This document shows positions 1-8,630 of a stretch of 64,000 nucleotides of DNA, piece after piece. Location: assembly GCA_964342805.1 (NCBI GenBank), contig CAYFHQ010000006.1:1-64000 (forward strand), read 5' to 3'. Both the position numbers and the translations under genes were made by a program. Below the pieces are notes generated by a model, which was not told the DNA's origin, did not search any database, and worked only from the letters and a program-made list of their open reading frames with translations. Source of the stretch: CAYFHQ01 sp964342805 (GTDB taxonomy: Bacteria; Bacillota; Clostridia; Peptostreptococcales; Acidaminobacteraceae). Every line of letters begins with the position of its first letter. Positions within the stretch are counted from its first letter, which is position 1.

Positions 1-121
1 AGACTGTAGAAAACTTCCTAAGACAAGGAACGGCTGAAAGGCAGTTGGTGAGCGATCTCGAGGATCGTGATCCAGCTGACTTGAAGCCAGTGACGCAGTA
101 TTAGGGAGTTTTCTACAGTCT
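1..121 (+). ncRNA. Candidate structured RNA (or MITE-like element) with a 21-bp terminal stem
   Basis: Bases 1-21 pair with 101-121 in a 21-bp helix whose only non-Watson-Crick pair is one G-U (16/106). Inside it are three further nested helices: 32-35 with 85-88, 42-48 with 72-78, and 52-57 with 63-68, closed by a five-base loop. The internal loop between the last two is UGA (49-51) facing GAU (69-71), which would form tandem sheared G-A pairs when read on the + strand. This favours a + strand RNA over a simple inverted repeat. A separate 9-bp hairpin follows at 124-145. I do not recognise the family. A miniature transposon with terminal inverted repeats is the main alternative; the left flank is outside the window, so a target duplication cannot be checked. 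Confidence 0.5.
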
Positions 122-123
122 AA

Positions 124-145
124 GAGGCACCCACTGGGGTGCCTC
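124..145. terminator. Hairpin downstream of the MacAB-type operon
   Basis: A perfect 9-bp GC-rich stem (124-132 with 137-145) with loop ACTG. Neither strand has a clear run of T after it, so it is a weak intrinsic terminator. It may end the minus-strand ABC exporter operon, whose last stop is at 182, or close the RNA element at 1-121. Confidence 0.4.
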
Positions 146-181
146 ACACATACAAATCAAATTGATTGTGTTTTCCTAACC

Positions 182-1396
182 TTACTCGTAGCGAAGGGCT
201 TCAATTGGGTCAAGCTTGGCAGCCTTGTTGGCTGGGTAGAGGCCAAAGAAGATCCCTACACCTGCTGAGAAGAGGACTGCGGTTGCAATGACGTTCATGC
301 CGATCACTGGTGGGGCCTTGGTAAAGATCCCGCCCAGTTGGGCAAAGCCAAAACCTAGGGCTACACCCACAACCCCACCAATGGCGGAGATAATGGCTGA
401 CTCGATCATGAACTGGATCATAATGTCCATTCGCTTGGCCCCAATGGCCTTACGGATACCAATTTCCCGGGTCCGCTCTGTTACGGACACCAGCATGATA
501 TTCATGATCCCAATACCACCTACCAGGAGGGAAATCCCTGCAATGGCGCTGACAAGGGCTGTCATCATGCCGAAAACTTGGTTGAAACTTTCCATTTGTT
601 GTTCTGCTGTATAGTAGACAAAACTGTCTTTTTCGTCGTTGCCATGGAGACGGTTCAGGATTTTCACGGCGTCCTTCATAACGGCCACGACGTCTTCACC
701 GGTCTCTGTGGTCATTTCCAGCTGCCAGTAGAACTTGGAGCCCCGGATTTCGTCCACCTGGGTATAGGGGGCGTAAACCGTGAAGGACTCGTTGCCGATA
801 CTTTGACCAAATACCGACTGTTCTTTCTTTTCATATACACCAACGATGGTATAGGCCACACTCTGGCCGTTCATGTCCACCACTAGCTTGTTGCCCACCA
901 CGTCTGTGGTGTTCCACAATTTCTTGGCTAGCTTGTCATCGATGACAACCGTACCCCGGCTGGCGTCAATATCTGACTGAACAATGAAGCGTCCGCCCAC
1001 CATGTCCAGTTTCTGAATGTCCATGTAGTTGGAAACAACACCACGAACAGAAATGTCATAGGTCTTGCGGTTGTTGACCATGGTCCCGTTGAGGCCGTTG
1101 GCTGGGTTGATCCCCTTCAACTTGTCCCCCAGGACACGTTCCAGGACGGCAATGTCGTTTTCATTGATCATGTCCTGCTGGGTCAAGGACCCTTCTTTAC
1201 CGACTACGATGGCTGCACGGTTGACACCGATGTCCTCGAAAATACCATTGATACTTCCCCTGGCACCTTCCCCGACACCTACAACGGCAATCACCGAAGC
1301 AATACCAATAATGATCCCCAGCATGGTGAGGAGAGAGCGCATCTTATTGGCCAAAACGGCACTGATGGCCATTTTCACACTTTCCATAAATCGCAT
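182..1396 (-). CDS. MacB-type ABC transporter permease (FtsX fold)
   Basis: A 404-residue membrane subunit of a MacAB/YknXYZ-type ABC exporter. It has a first transmembrane helix at about residues 18-42, a MacB-type periplasmic core domain at about 45-250, and three more helices at about 283-308, 335-355 and 365-390. The FtsX-family motif GGIGIMNIMLVSVTERTREIG is typical; the family uses mechanotransmission to move peptides, lipoproteins or drugs. The start is supported by TAGGAGG seven bases upstream, and the gene follows the ATPase stop by nine bases, so the two are translated together. It is the last gene of the operon adaptor-ATPase-permease. The substrate is not predictable from sequence. 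Confidence 0.93.
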   Translation of the reverse strand: MRFMESVKMAISAVLANKMRSLLTMLGIIIGIASVIAVVGVGEGARGSINGIFEDIGVNRAAIVVGKEGSLTQQDMINENDIAVLERVLGDKLKGINPANGLNGTMVNNRKTYDISVRGVVSNYMDIQKLDMVGGRFIVQSDIDASRGTVVIDDKLAKKLWNTTDVVGNKLVVDMNGQSVAYTIVGVYEKKEQSVFGQSIGNESFTVYAPYTQVDEIRGSKFYWQLEMTTETGEDVVAVMKDAVKILNRLHGNDEKDSFVYYTAEQQMESFNQVFGMMTALVSAIAGISLLVGGIGIMNIMLVSVTERTREIGIRKAIGAKRMDIMIQFMIESAIISAIGGVVGVALGFGFAQLGGIFTKAPPVIGMNVIATAVLFSAGVGIFFGLYPANKAAKLDPIEALRYE

Positions 1397-1405
1397 GATT
1401 TCCTC

Positions 1406-2113
1406 CTACCCTACTACGGATTTTGCCACGTCTTTAATGTCATGTCGACGGTCTTCAATAATCAGACCATCCTTTACCACGATAATACGTTTTGCCTTTT
1501 CAGCAATGTCCGGTTCGTGGGTAACCAGGACAATGGTATTGCCCTCGTCGTTTAGTTCTTGGAAGAGGTTCATTACATCATAGGATGTTTTAGAATCCAG
1601 GTTTCCTGTTGGTTCGTCGGCCAGGAGTACAGCTGGGCTACCGGCCAAGGCTCTGGCGATGGCCACACGTTGTTTCTGGCCCCCGGACAACTCGTTGGGT
1701 TCGTGGGTCATTCGGTCTTCTAGACCCACCCGCCGAAGCGCATCTTCTGCAGCTTTTTTTCGGTCTGCAGCGGACATTTTCCGGTAAACCATGGGAAGTT
1801 CCACATTCTTTAAGGAAGACATCCGAGGCAGTAGGTTAAAGGACTGGAAGATAAAACCGATCTTTTCGTTTCGGATTTCAGCCAGTTCGTTGTCCGATAG
1901 CTCGCTAACGTCCACGTCGTCCAGGTGGTAGGTACCGTCCGTAGACCGGTCCAGGCAACCCAGGATATTCATGAGGGTGGACTTGCCGGAGCCAGAGGCC
2001 CCCATGATGGCTACAAAGTCACCCTCTTCAATGTGGAGGTCAACGCCTTTTAGGGCCTCAACCTGAACCACACCGGTGTCATATACTTTTCGAATTCCAT
2101 TTATACGAATCAT
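1406..2113 (-). CDS. MacB/LolD-type ABC transporter ATP-binding protein
   Basis: A 235-residue cytoplasmic ATPase powering the neighbouring permease. Walker A is GASGSGKST (about residues 38-46), the signature is LSGGQKQR, and Walker B is VLLADEPTGNLD followed by a switch histidine in VTHEPD. The LADEPTGNLD form is characteristic of the MacB/LolD/FtsE subfamily. In this operon the ATPase and permease are separate proteins, as in Bacillus YknY/YknZ, rather than fused as in Escherichia coli MacB. The start codon lies 12 bases after the adaptor stop with GAGG upstream. Confidence 0.95.
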   Translation of the reverse strand: MIRINGIRKVYDTGVVQVEALKGVDLHIEEGDFVAIMGASGSGKSTLMNILGCLDRSTDGTYHLDDVDVSELSDNELAEIRNEKIGFIFQSFNLLPRMSSLKNVELPMVYRKMSAADRKKAAEDALRRVGLEDRMTHEPNELSGGQKQRVAIARALAGSPAVLLADEPTGNLDSKTSYDVMNLFQELNDEGNTIVLVTHEPDIAEKAKRIIVVKDGLIIEDRRHDIKDVAKSVVG

Positions 2114-2125
2114 TGTGTACCTCGC

Positions 2126-3349
2126 TTACTGTGCCGGTGGTACAGCTGGAACATTTTCCGTTAGGGTTAGGGGGTCACCCTCTGCCAGATCTTCTGTTAG
2201 GATCTGAACGTACAGGTCGCCTTCTAGGCCTACGATTACGTCCACACGCTTGGTTGTGCCGTCTTCTTGCTGAACCAGCACATACTTGTTGCCGTCCTTG
2301 TCATTGAGAACTGCTTCAAATGGGACAGCCATGGCATTTTCTTCAATACCGGTTTGAACCACTAGGTTGACTGCAAAGTCAGGACGAAGGGTTTCCTTGA
2401 TTTGGTCAAGGGCGATGGTAATTTGTACATAAGCCTGGTTGGAGCCTTGAGGCTTAGTTGTGCCCGGCTCGATAGCCGTTACTGTACCTGCTAGTCTCTC
2501 TCCTTTAATGGAGCGACCTGTGATCTCTACCGTCTGGCCAATGCTGACTGTGTTGATTTCAGATTCAGAAATGTTGGCCTTGATGACATTCTTCATGAAG
2601 TTTTCCACGTAGAACATGTGGCTGGCTCTTTCAAAGGCTTCACCAGACCGTACGTTAATTTGTGTAATGGTCCCGTCGATGGTTGACCGGATGTTGGTCT
2701 TCTCCAGGGCTCTTTCCAGCTTGTCCAGGTTGAGTTTTTGTAGCTCAATGGCCTTTTCCTGTAGCATGATGTTAAGGCCTGACTCTGCTTTTTTCAGTGC
2801 ACTCGCTTGGGACGAGTAGTTGGACTTGGCCTGCTCCATGGCCGACTTGGTACGGTCAACCTCGGACTGGCTCGCTGCGCCTTGGTTAAAGAGTTCCTTT
2901 GTATTCTCGTAGGACTTCTTGGCGTCATTGTAGGAGATTTCAGCATTTCTATAGGCAGAAACCGCTGACGTGTTGCCGGACTTTTCTAGGTCAGCCAAAC
3001 GCGCTTCTTCCATTTCTAGATTAATGCGGGCCGTCTTTAGTTGGTGCTCCAGGTCGTCGGAGTTAATTTTAGCCAGTAGCTGGTCTTTTTTCACCAGGTC
3101 ACCCAGCTCCACATATACTTCGTCCACAACGCCTGTGCCGTCGTAGTTGATTTTACGTTCTTCGTCTGTTACAACAACGCCATTTACATAAATCTTCGAT
3201 TCGATGGTTCTGCTTTCTACTTTTAAGTCACTTTCAATGGGCATTGCCACTTTTGGTGCCTCTTTGCTCTTCATAAAGTTCACACCTGCAAATGCCACAA
3301 TCAGTGCTACTACTGCAACACCGATGATGATTTTTTTCTTACCAGCCAT
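2126..3349 (-). CDS. MacA/YknX-type periplasmic adaptor of an ABC exporter
   Basis: A 407-residue membrane-fusion protein. An N-terminal lysine-rich anchor is followed by one transmembrane helix (about residues 5-24). Then come the first half of a biotinyl-lipoyl-like domain (about 60-100), a long alpha-helical hairpin (about 100-215, with heptads around NLEMEEARLADLEKSG), the second lipoyl half, and a beta-barrel region with KPQGSNQAYVQITIALDQ. It would couple the MacB-type permease to the envelope. It is the first gene of the operon, with GAGGAAAG before the ATG. The operon is divergent from the response regulator at 3655, which suggests regulation by that pair. Confidence 0.93.
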   Translation of the reverse strand: MAGKKKIIIGVAVVALIVAFAGVNFMKSKEAPKVAMPIESDLKVESRTIESKIYVNGVVVTDEERKINYDGTGVVDEVYVELGDLVKKDQLLAKINSDDLEHQLKTARINLEMEEARLADLEKSGNTSAVSAYRNAEISYNDAKKSYENTKELFNQGAASQSEVDRTKSAMEQAKSNYSSQASALKKAESGLNIMLQEKAIELQKLNLDKLERALEKTNIRSTIDGTITQINVRSGEAFERASHMFYVENFMKNVIKANISESEINTVSIGQTVEITGRSIKGERLAGTVTAIEPGTTKPQGSNQAYVQITIALDQIKETLRPDFAVNLVVQTGIEENAMAVPFEAVLNDKDGNKYVLVQQEDGTTKRVDVIVGLEGDLYVQILTEDLAEGDPLTLTENVPAVPPAQ

Positions 3350-3654
3350 GTTCTTTCCTCACTCTCACAATATGAATCCACCACATTTGATGTTTCGTAC
3401 TCACATAAAAAGGCCCATACAGACCTTTATCTCACCACTAGCATAACCTCTTTCACTTAGGAAATCATAAAGCAACTATTAAAATTTGCTTAATACGCAT
3501 GAAGACCTTTTGGCAAGATGCGCCCTAGCCAGGGAAGACTTTGCCCTAAATTGGTTTACCCTGCCATGAATTCCCGTTATGATTAGTATATGAAATATTC
3601 CAAATGAAGCAAATCGAACGTCAATGGTTTGTGTGCTTGACCAAAGGGGGAACG
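3350..3654. other. Divergent intergenic region between the ABC exporter operon and its two-component pair
   Basis: No gene of its own is visible. It contains a + strand promoter at 3555-3583. On the minus strand there is an AAAGG/CCTTT hairpin in the leader of the exporter operon (around 3405-3427) and an AT-rich stretch near 3460-3500 where an exporter promoter could lie. Three CCCT motifs at 3523, 3544 and 3559 are loosely periodic but not at exact 11-bp spacing. Confidence 0.5.
3555..3583 (+). promoter_or_regulatory. Sigma-A-type promoter of the 3655/4356 two-component operon
   Basis: TTTACC (3555-3560) and TATGAT (3578-3583) are separated by 17 bp. The -10 hexamer matches consensus at five of six positions. 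The distance to the start codon at 3655 leaves a leader of about 65 bases. Confidence 0.55.
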
Positions 3655-4353
3655 ATGGAACAATATAAGATTCTTGTGGTGGACGACGAGAAAGAAATCG
3701 CTGAACTGATCCGGGATTATTTGAAGGCAGCCGGTTATAACGTCCACATGGCCTTTGATGGCCACCAGGGGCTAGAAAAATTTGAGACCCTTGAACCGGA
3801 CTTGGCTATCTTGGACATAATGATGCCCGGGATTGATGGCCTGGAACTCTGCCGAAAAATCCGAGGAAGCTCCAATATACCTATTATTATGCTGTCTGCA
3901 AAGAAGGAAGACACGGACAAGATCCTGGGTCTGGGCCTAGGAGCCGATGACTACATCACCAAACCCTTTAGCCCCAGAGTCTTGATTGCCCGAGTCCAGT
4001 CCCACCTTCGTCGCTTTACTGAACTCAGTGGGACGACCAAGCGGTCCGACGTCCTCAACTTTGGCGACCTCATGATTGACCCAACGGCTCGGATTGTCAG
4101 CGTTCGTGGAGAGTCCATTCCCTTTTCCGTAAAGGAATTTGAAATCCTCCACTACCTGGCCATGAACATGAACCAGGCCCTATCCAGGGAAAATATCTTT
4201 GAAAATATTTGGGGCTTTAATGAATACGGAGACATCAACACAGTTACAGTCCATATTCGAAAGATCCGTGAAAAAATCGAACAAGACCCGTCTAAACCCA
4301 AGTTCATCGAAACGGTTTGGGGGATCGGGTACAAATTTAAGGGAGGCCAGTGA
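3655..4353 (+). CDS. OmpR/PhoB-family response regulator
   Basis: A 232-residue transcription factor with an N-terminal receiver domain (about residues 1-120) and a C-terminal winged helix (about 130-230). The phosphoacceptor aspartate is in LAILDIMMPG near residue 54, the acidic pair is VVDDE, and the switch lysine is in ITKPFSP. The DNA-binding domain ends in the typical VWGIGYKF. The start at 3655 is chosen because AAAGGGGG lies just upstream; an upstream in-frame ATG at 3604 has no ribosome site and adds non-family residues. The stop overlaps the region of the kinase start, so both are one operon. Being divergent from the MacAB-type exporter, that operon is its likely target. Confidence 0.95.
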   Translation: MEQYKILVVDDEKEIAELIRDYLKAAGYNVHMAFDGHQGLEKFETLEPDLAILDIMMPGIDGLELCRKIRGSSNIPIIMLSAKKEDTDKILGLGLGADDYITKPFSPRVLIARVQSHLRRFTELSGTTKRSDVLNFGDLMIDPTARIVSVRGESIPFSVKEFEILHYLAMNMNQALSRENIFENIWGFNEYGDINTVTVHIRKIREKIEQDPSKPKFIETVWGIGYKFKGGQ

Positions 4354-4355
4354 CC

Positions 4356-5735
4356 ATGAGTATACGGGCAAAGGTCATTTTTTCATTTTTGTCCCTCCTG
4401 GTGGTCCCCTTCCTCATGGTGCTTATTGTGGTCCTGGTGGTCTTTTCTGGCGCCTTTCCAACCCCGTCTCTCAGCAATTTTGAAGACCTCAGCACCTCCT
4501 TGGAAACGGCCCAAGAGTTGGCTGCTGACAGTTGGTTTGAGTTGGATGATCCCCTGGCCATCAATGAAAGAATGGCACCCATTCTGGATAGCCGCTTTCG
4601 CCAGATCATTGTAGTGGACATGGAGGGGGTCATTAAATATGACAGCCTCAATCCCACCCTTGCTGGACGACTAGAAGCAGACGTTCCTGAATATGAGGAC
4701 CTGGAGTTTTTAATGGACGCCCCAATCATGCGGGGTGGTTTTCAAGTGGGTACGGTCAAACTCCTGCCCAACATTGATATCCGCAAGGTTATGGAGTTTC
4801 TCGTGATCCTGCCCGTTGTCTTGATCGTCCTCTTTGTCATTACCATTATTGCCATGATCATAATCTTGTCCAAGATCTTGGCGGACGGAATCCTCAAACC
4901 CATGAACCAGTTGGGTCAGGCAGCAGAACGGATTGCTGAGGGCCAACTGGACTTTGAGATCCCCTATACCAAGGATGACGAAATTGGCCGGATTTCCAAG
5001 GCTTTTGACAACATGCGAGTCAAACTCAAGGCTTCCTTGGAAAAGCAGGAGCAATACGAGACCTCCCGCCGCCGGTTAATCGCTTCCATTTCCCATGACC
5101 TGCGGACACCCCTTACCTCTATTAAGGGTTATGTGGAAGGTCTCCAGGACGGTCTGGTCACGGATGAGGAAACCAAAGACCGCTACCTCAGGGTGATACA
5201 AGAAAAGACAGGCCGCCTCAACCACTTGATTGACGACCTCTTTATCTTTTCAAAAATGTCCCTAGGGGAATTTCAAATTGACCAGGTTACCATTCCCTGT
5301 GATCACTTTTTAGAAGAACTCATGGGCCTCAAGGAAATGGAGTTGGGAGACCACCCCATTGACTTCCAGGTCAACCGGCCCTTCCCCGAAGGGGCCATCC
5401 ATGTGGACCCGGACCGCATTGGCCAGGTCATTGACAACCTGGTGGACAATGCCCTCAAGTTTGCCCAGTCCAGTATACTCATACGGACCCACCTGGATGA
5501 AGGCTACTTGAAGATCTTTGTCCAAGACGACGGCCCAGGCATACCCGCCGACGACCTGCCCATGATCTTTGATCATTTTTACAAGGTTGATCAGGTTCGA
5601 AGTACCAAGGTTAAGGGCACGGGTCTCGGACTGGCAATCTGTAAGCAACTGGTAGAAGCCCATGGTGGGGCCATTCATGTGAAAAGCCGCGAGGGGAAGG
5701 GTACCACCTTCCGCATAGAGATTCCCGTTCTGTAG
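4356..5735 (+). CDS. Membrane sensor histidine kinase
   Basis: A kinase of about 459 residues partnering the regulator at 3655. It has a first membrane helix (about residues 5-32), an extracytoplasmic sensor of about 110 residues, and a second helix (about 145-172). A HAMP domain ends near residue 225. HisKA follows with the phosphoacceptor in ISHDLRTPLTSIKG (histidine near 247), then a HATPase_c domain with N, G1 (DDGPGIP) and G2 (GTGLGLAI) boxes. The ATG at 4356 sits nine bases after GGGAGG. A GTG at 4350, overlapping the regulator stop, is the alternative start but is too close to that site. Confidence 0.93.
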   Translation: MSIRAKVIFSFLSLLVVPFLMVLIVVLVVFSGAFPTPSLSNFEDLSTSLETAQELAADSWFELDDPLAINERMAPILDSRFRQIIVVDMEGVIKYDSLNPTLAGRLEADVPEYEDLEFLMDAPIMRGGFQVGTVKLLPNIDIRKVMEFLVILPVVLIVLFVITIIAMIIILSKILADGILKPMNQLGQAAERIAEGQLDFEIPYTKDDEIGRISKAFDNMRVKLKASLEKQEQYETSRRRLIASISHDLRTPLTSIKGYVEGLQDGLVTDEETKDRYLRVIQEKTGRLNHLIDDLFIFSKMSLGEFQIDQVTIPCDHFLEELMGLKEMELGDHPIDFQVNRPFPEGAIHVDPDRIGQVIDNLVDNALKFAQSSILIRTHLDEGYLKIFVQDDGPGIPADDLPMIFDHFYKVDQVRSTKVKGTGLGLAICKQLVEAHGGAIHVKSREGKGTTFRIEIPVL

Positions 5736-5775
5736 CCCCCAGTATTTGCAAAGTCTCGCTCAGTTTCGACAAATA

Positions 5776-5804
5776 TTGCAATCGTTCGCTAGCTATTGTA
5801 CAAT
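5776..5804 (+). promoter_or_regulatory. Sigma-A-type promoter of the XRE regulator
   Basis: TTGCAA (5776-5781), a 17-bp spacer and TACAAT (5799-5804). Both hexamers match consensus at five of six positions, making this one of the clearest promoters in the window. It drives the gene at 5881 through an operator-like palindrome. Confidence 0.7.
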
Positions 5805-5833
5805 AGGTGTAAGTGAAACATGAGTGATTTTGT

Positions 5834-5850
5834 CGGATTTCCAAAATCCG
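5834..5850. promoter_or_regulatory. Operator-like palindrome upstream of the XRE regulator
   Basis: CGGATTT and AAATCCG are perfect inverted arms separated by three bases. The palindrome lies between the -10 element and the ribosome binding site of a small XRE regulator, the usual place for an autorepression site. Confidence 0.5.
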
Positions 5851-5880
5851 TCAGGTACTGAACCAAGGGGGACATGGGTA

Positions 5881-6243
5881 ATGAACGCAATTGGAAAAAA
5901 AATCACTGCGCTTCGAACGCAGATGGGATACACACAGAAGCAGCTTGCCCGCCTGGCAAATATCACGGAAGCGTCTCTTTCCCGTTACGAAAACGGACTC
6001 CGTGAGCCAAAGATCCAAACGCTGGTCAAACTCGCACGTGTACTCGGGTGTACAGTGGATTATATGGTAGGGAACACTGAAATTGCAGACGGCGTAATCG
6101 TGGATCGTACAACACTGCCAGAACTGCTAAAAGAAGTAAACTTGAACTATGTAACAGTGGCTAAGGACCTGGAAGACGCTGCAATCCCAGCGGAAGACCT
6201 TAAGGCCATTGTTGAGATTATTCGAAAGAGTCGTGTGGGCTAG
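5881..6243 (+). CDS. XRE-family helix-turn-helix transcriptional regulator
   Basis: A 120-residue protein with an N-terminal Cro/C1-type helix-turn-helix (about residues 5-60; core TQKQLARLANITEASLSRYE) and a short C-terminal helical region rich in acidic residues, probably for dimerisation. The start at 5881 follows AAGGGGG by nine bases; an in-frame ATG at 5824 lies inside the leader and would run through the palindrome. It is a single-gene transcript between the two efflux/two-component modules and ends at a strong terminator. Its targets are unknown; the palindrome at 5834 suggests autoregulation. Confidence 0.92.
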   Translation: MNAIGKKITALRTQMGYTQKQLARLANITEASLSRYENGLREPKIQTLVKLARVLGCTVDYMVGNTEIADGVIVDRTTLPELLKEVNLNYVTVAKDLEDAAIPAEDLKAIVEIIRKSRVG

Positions 6244-6297
6244 GCTAGGTCAGGTTTTCTAACCAGTCTGACGGACTTATAAGGTGTACAAAAATAA

Positions 6298-6327
6298 AGC
6301 GCTGTAGCAGAGAAATCTGTTACAGCA
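6298..6327. terminator. Bidirectional terminator between the XRE gene and the second two-component operon
   Basis: An imperfect stem of about 13 bp around GCTGTAGCAGA / TCTGTTACAGC. It is followed by a T run on the + strand (ACTTTTTG) and by TTTATTTTT on the minus strand, so it serves both convergent transcripts. Confidence 0.8.
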
Positions 6328-6349
6328 CTTTTTGTATGCATTTAACCAC

Positions 6350-7039
6350 CTAAGCAAACTTATACCCAACCCCCCAGATGGTCCGGATATACTCTGGATT
6401 GGAAGGGTCCTTTTCGATCTTTTCCCGAAGCTTTCGGATGTGGACCGTGATGGTGGGCATGTTCTGCTCTGACTCATAGCCCCAGACCTTTTCAAAGATT
6501 TCTTCTTTGGTGAAGACCTTGTTGGGTGCTGAAGCCAGCAGGTACATGAGTTCAAACTCCTTGGCGGTTAGGGTGATTTCTCTCCCATTCATAAAAAGCT
6601 GTCTGGTGGAGGCATTGAGTTCCAACCCCCTGTGCTTAAGGGTCTTTTCCATGTCGCTACTGTCGGCCCCCTTGAGCTTGCGGTAGCGGCTGACGTGGGC
6701 TTTGACTCTGGCCACTAACTCATTGGGGCTAAAGGGTTTAGTCATGTAGTCATCCAGCCCAAGGCCCAGACCACGGACCTTGTCAATATCTTCCCCCCTG
6801 GCAGACAACATGATCAGGGGAATGTCCTTTTGAGCCCGGATCTCCTTACAAATGGAAAAGCCATCCACACCGGGAAGCATGAGGTCCAGAATGATCAAGT
6901 CAAAGGCCTCGTCCATGGCCAGTTGAAGGCCTTCTGTTCCCGTAGCCACCACCATGACTTCATAGCCGGCTATTTCAAGATAGTCCTTCTCTACTTCTGC
7001 TATACTTTGGTCGTCTTCTACAATGAGAATCCTATCCAT
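6350..7039 (-). CDS. OmpR-family response regulator of the RND efflux module
   Basis: A 229-residue regulator. The receiver has the acidic pair IVEDD, the phosphoacceptor in LIILDLMLPG (near residue 52) and the switch lysine in MTKPFSP. The winged helix ends in IWGVGYKF. The start at 7039 follows GGGGGAG by a few bases, and an upstream in-frame ATG at 7075 lies inside the kinase gene. It overlaps the end of the kinase gene by eight bases, showing translational coupling. It lies downstream of an RND exporter operon that has 11-bp direct repeats at 13238-13277, the spacing used by this family, so that operon is a likely target. Confidence 0.95.
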   Translation of the reverse strand: MDRILIVEDDQSIAEVEKDYLEIAGYEVMVVATGTEGLQLAMDEAFDLIILDLMLPGVDGFSICKEIRAQKDIPLIMLSARGEDIDKVRGLGLGLDDYMTKPFSPNELVARVKAHVSRYRKLKGADSSDMEKTLKHRGLELNASTRQLFMNGREITLTAKEFELMYLLASAPNKVFTKEEIFEKVWGYESEQNMPTITVHIRKLREKIEKDPSNPEYIRTIWGVGYKFA

Positions 7040-8531
7040 TCTGATCTCCCCCTTCCACTGGTAACTCCATGACAATCTTCAGGCCACCCAGGTCAGAGGT
7101 CTCTGCCCAGATGTCCCCATCGTGACGATGGACAATTCGTCTTGCTATGGACAGACCTAGACCGCCACCCCCTTGGGCACCGGACCGGGCCTCGTCTCCC
7201 CTGTAAAAGCGCTTAAAAATGTCTTCTAAGTGGTCTCTTGGTACACCTACTCCATTGTCAGCTACTTCAATGCGACAAATATTCCCGACACACTTGCCTT
7301 TCACATGGACGTTCAGGGCTTCCTTGTCGCCATATTTCACAGCATTTTCAATGAGGTTGACCAAGACCCTACGGATTTGGAAGACGTCTAAGCGAACCTC
7401 TGCAGGTCCCCCTTCGTACTCTGCCGACAAGCGGACTGGCTGGTGTTCATAGTCAAACTGAAGTTCTTCCACCAGGTCCGTGATAAAACCGTCTACTCGA
7501 ATGGCATTGAAGTGGAAGGGTTCTTGCTCCATGTCCAGGTTGGACAAGATGGTCAGTTCCCGCAGGAGCCGGTCCATGGCATCGGCGTTTTGGCGGATGG
7601 ACCGCACATAGCGTTCCAGTTTCTCCGGAGAGTCTGCCACGCCATCTATGATACCGTCGGCGTGGAGTCGTATGGCCGTCACTGGCGTCCTCAGGTCATG
7701 GGAGATGTTGGACAGCATCATTTTCCGATTGTCCTCATAACCCTGACGGAGGGTTTCGTTCTCCACCAGTTGCAGGCGCATCTCTTCAAAAGACCGGGAA
7801 AGGTCTGCGATTTTGTCCTTGCCCTTGGCCACAATGGACTGGGAAAGGTCCCCTTGTCGCACAGCGATGGTTGCCTGTTGCAAGTCTTCCAGAGGCTTGG
7901 TGATGGACCGGGCCACAAAATAGTTGAGTATGCCCATGATCCCCAGCCCCAGGAACAAGAGGGTAATCAGGTTGTTGAAGACAAAATACATGGTGCTACC
8001 CAGTTCTCGGTTGATCCCATACAGGATAAAGAAGCGAATGCGCTCTCCAGTGTCTGTCGTAAAATCATGCTGCCTTTGTATGGTATAACCCGTCCGGGTG
8101 ATTAATTCACTATTGGGATAGTCCCCGTCAAATCCATATACGGGAAACAGGTCCACTTCTAAACGTTTGCCATTCTTTAAAAGTTGCTTTGGATAATGAA
8201 GAAACTCGGTGTCGTTCAGGATCACCATGACCACCCGGCCTTCATTGACCCGCTCAATTTCCATGAGGTCGGCCTTGACTTGGTCTACATTTTCTGACTG
8301 GAAGGAAACCGTGTCAAAGAGTTGGTCAATTTTCCGGGACGTCCGTTCCACCACGTTGGTTTTGTTGATCTGCAAGGCAAACTCCACCAGGGAGTCCGGT
8401 CGCTTTTCTGGACTTGTGTTCCCTTGCATGAGGGAATAGCCATTGAGAACGACGTGCAGAAGGCCAAACAAGAGTACCGGCATGATCATGGCGACAACAT
8501 AGGTTAACATCAAACGTTGTTTTATTCTCAT
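7032..8531 (-). CDS. Membrane sensor histidine kinase of the RND efflux module
   Basis: A 499-residue kinase. Transmembrane helix one is at about residues 8-30. An extracytoplasmic sensor of about 150 residues follows, then a second helix near 180-200, HAMP to about 260, HisKA with ISHDLRTPVTAIRL (histidine near 279), and HATPase_c with NLIENAVKYG, ADNGVGVP and GGGLGLSIA boxes. The start has GGGAGGAGGG upstream. It precedes and overlaps its response regulator. A 196-base gap with foldable sequence separates it from the adaptor gene, so it may have its own promoter as well as read-through from the RND operon. Confidence 0.94.
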   Translation of the reverse strand: MRIKQRLMLTYVVAMIMPVLLFGLLHVVLNGYSLMQGNTSPEKRPDSLVEFALQINKTNVVERTSRKIDQLFDTVSFQSENVDQVKADLMEIERVNEGRVVMVILNDTEFLHYPKQLLKNGKRLEVDLFPVYGFDGDYPNSELITRTGYTIQRQHDFTTDTGERIRFFILYGINRELGSTMYFVFNNLITLLFLGLGIMGILNYFVARSITKPLEDLQQATIAVRQGDLSQSIVAKGKDKIADLSRSFEEMRLQLVENETLRQGYEDNRKMMLSNISHDLRTPVTAIRLHADGIIDGVADSPEKLERYVRSIRQNADAMDRLLRELTILSNLDMEQEPFHFNAIRVDGFITDLVEELQFDYEHQPVRLSAEYEGGPAEVRLDVFQIRRVLVNLIENAVKYGDKEALNVHVKGKCVGNICRIEVADNGVGVPRDHLEDIFKRFYRGDEARSGAQGGGGLGLSIARRIVHRHDGDIWAETSDLGGLKIVMELPVEGGDQNG

Positions 8532-8548
8532 ACACCCTCCTCCCGTCT

Positions 8549-8609
8549 AATGGTTCAACAATCTAGCCTGACGTATAGTCACAAGCCAGGACCTAGTCAT
8601 AGAACCATT
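8549..8609 (-). promoter_or_regulatory. Three nested inverted repeats in the leader of the kinase gene
   Basis: Arms 8549-8556 and 8602-8609 (AATGGTTC / GAACCATT) enclose CTAG pairs (8563-8566 with 8593-8596) and CCTG/CAGG (8567-8570 with 8587-8590). Together they would fold as one hairpin of about 61 bases just upstream of the kinase ribosome binding site. It could be a leader RNA structure or an operator; the sequence does not decide. Confidence 0.4.
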
Positions 8610-8630
8610 GTAACACGGGATACAGCAATA

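Noticed and set aside
1..121. Intact insertion sequence
   Set aside because: There is no coding capacity for a transposase, and no target duplication can be tested because the left flank is missing.
1065..1583. 172-codon + strand frame opposite the ABC exporter genes
   Set aside because: It spans two well-supported minus-strand genes and shows no family features, so it is a codon-bias shadow.
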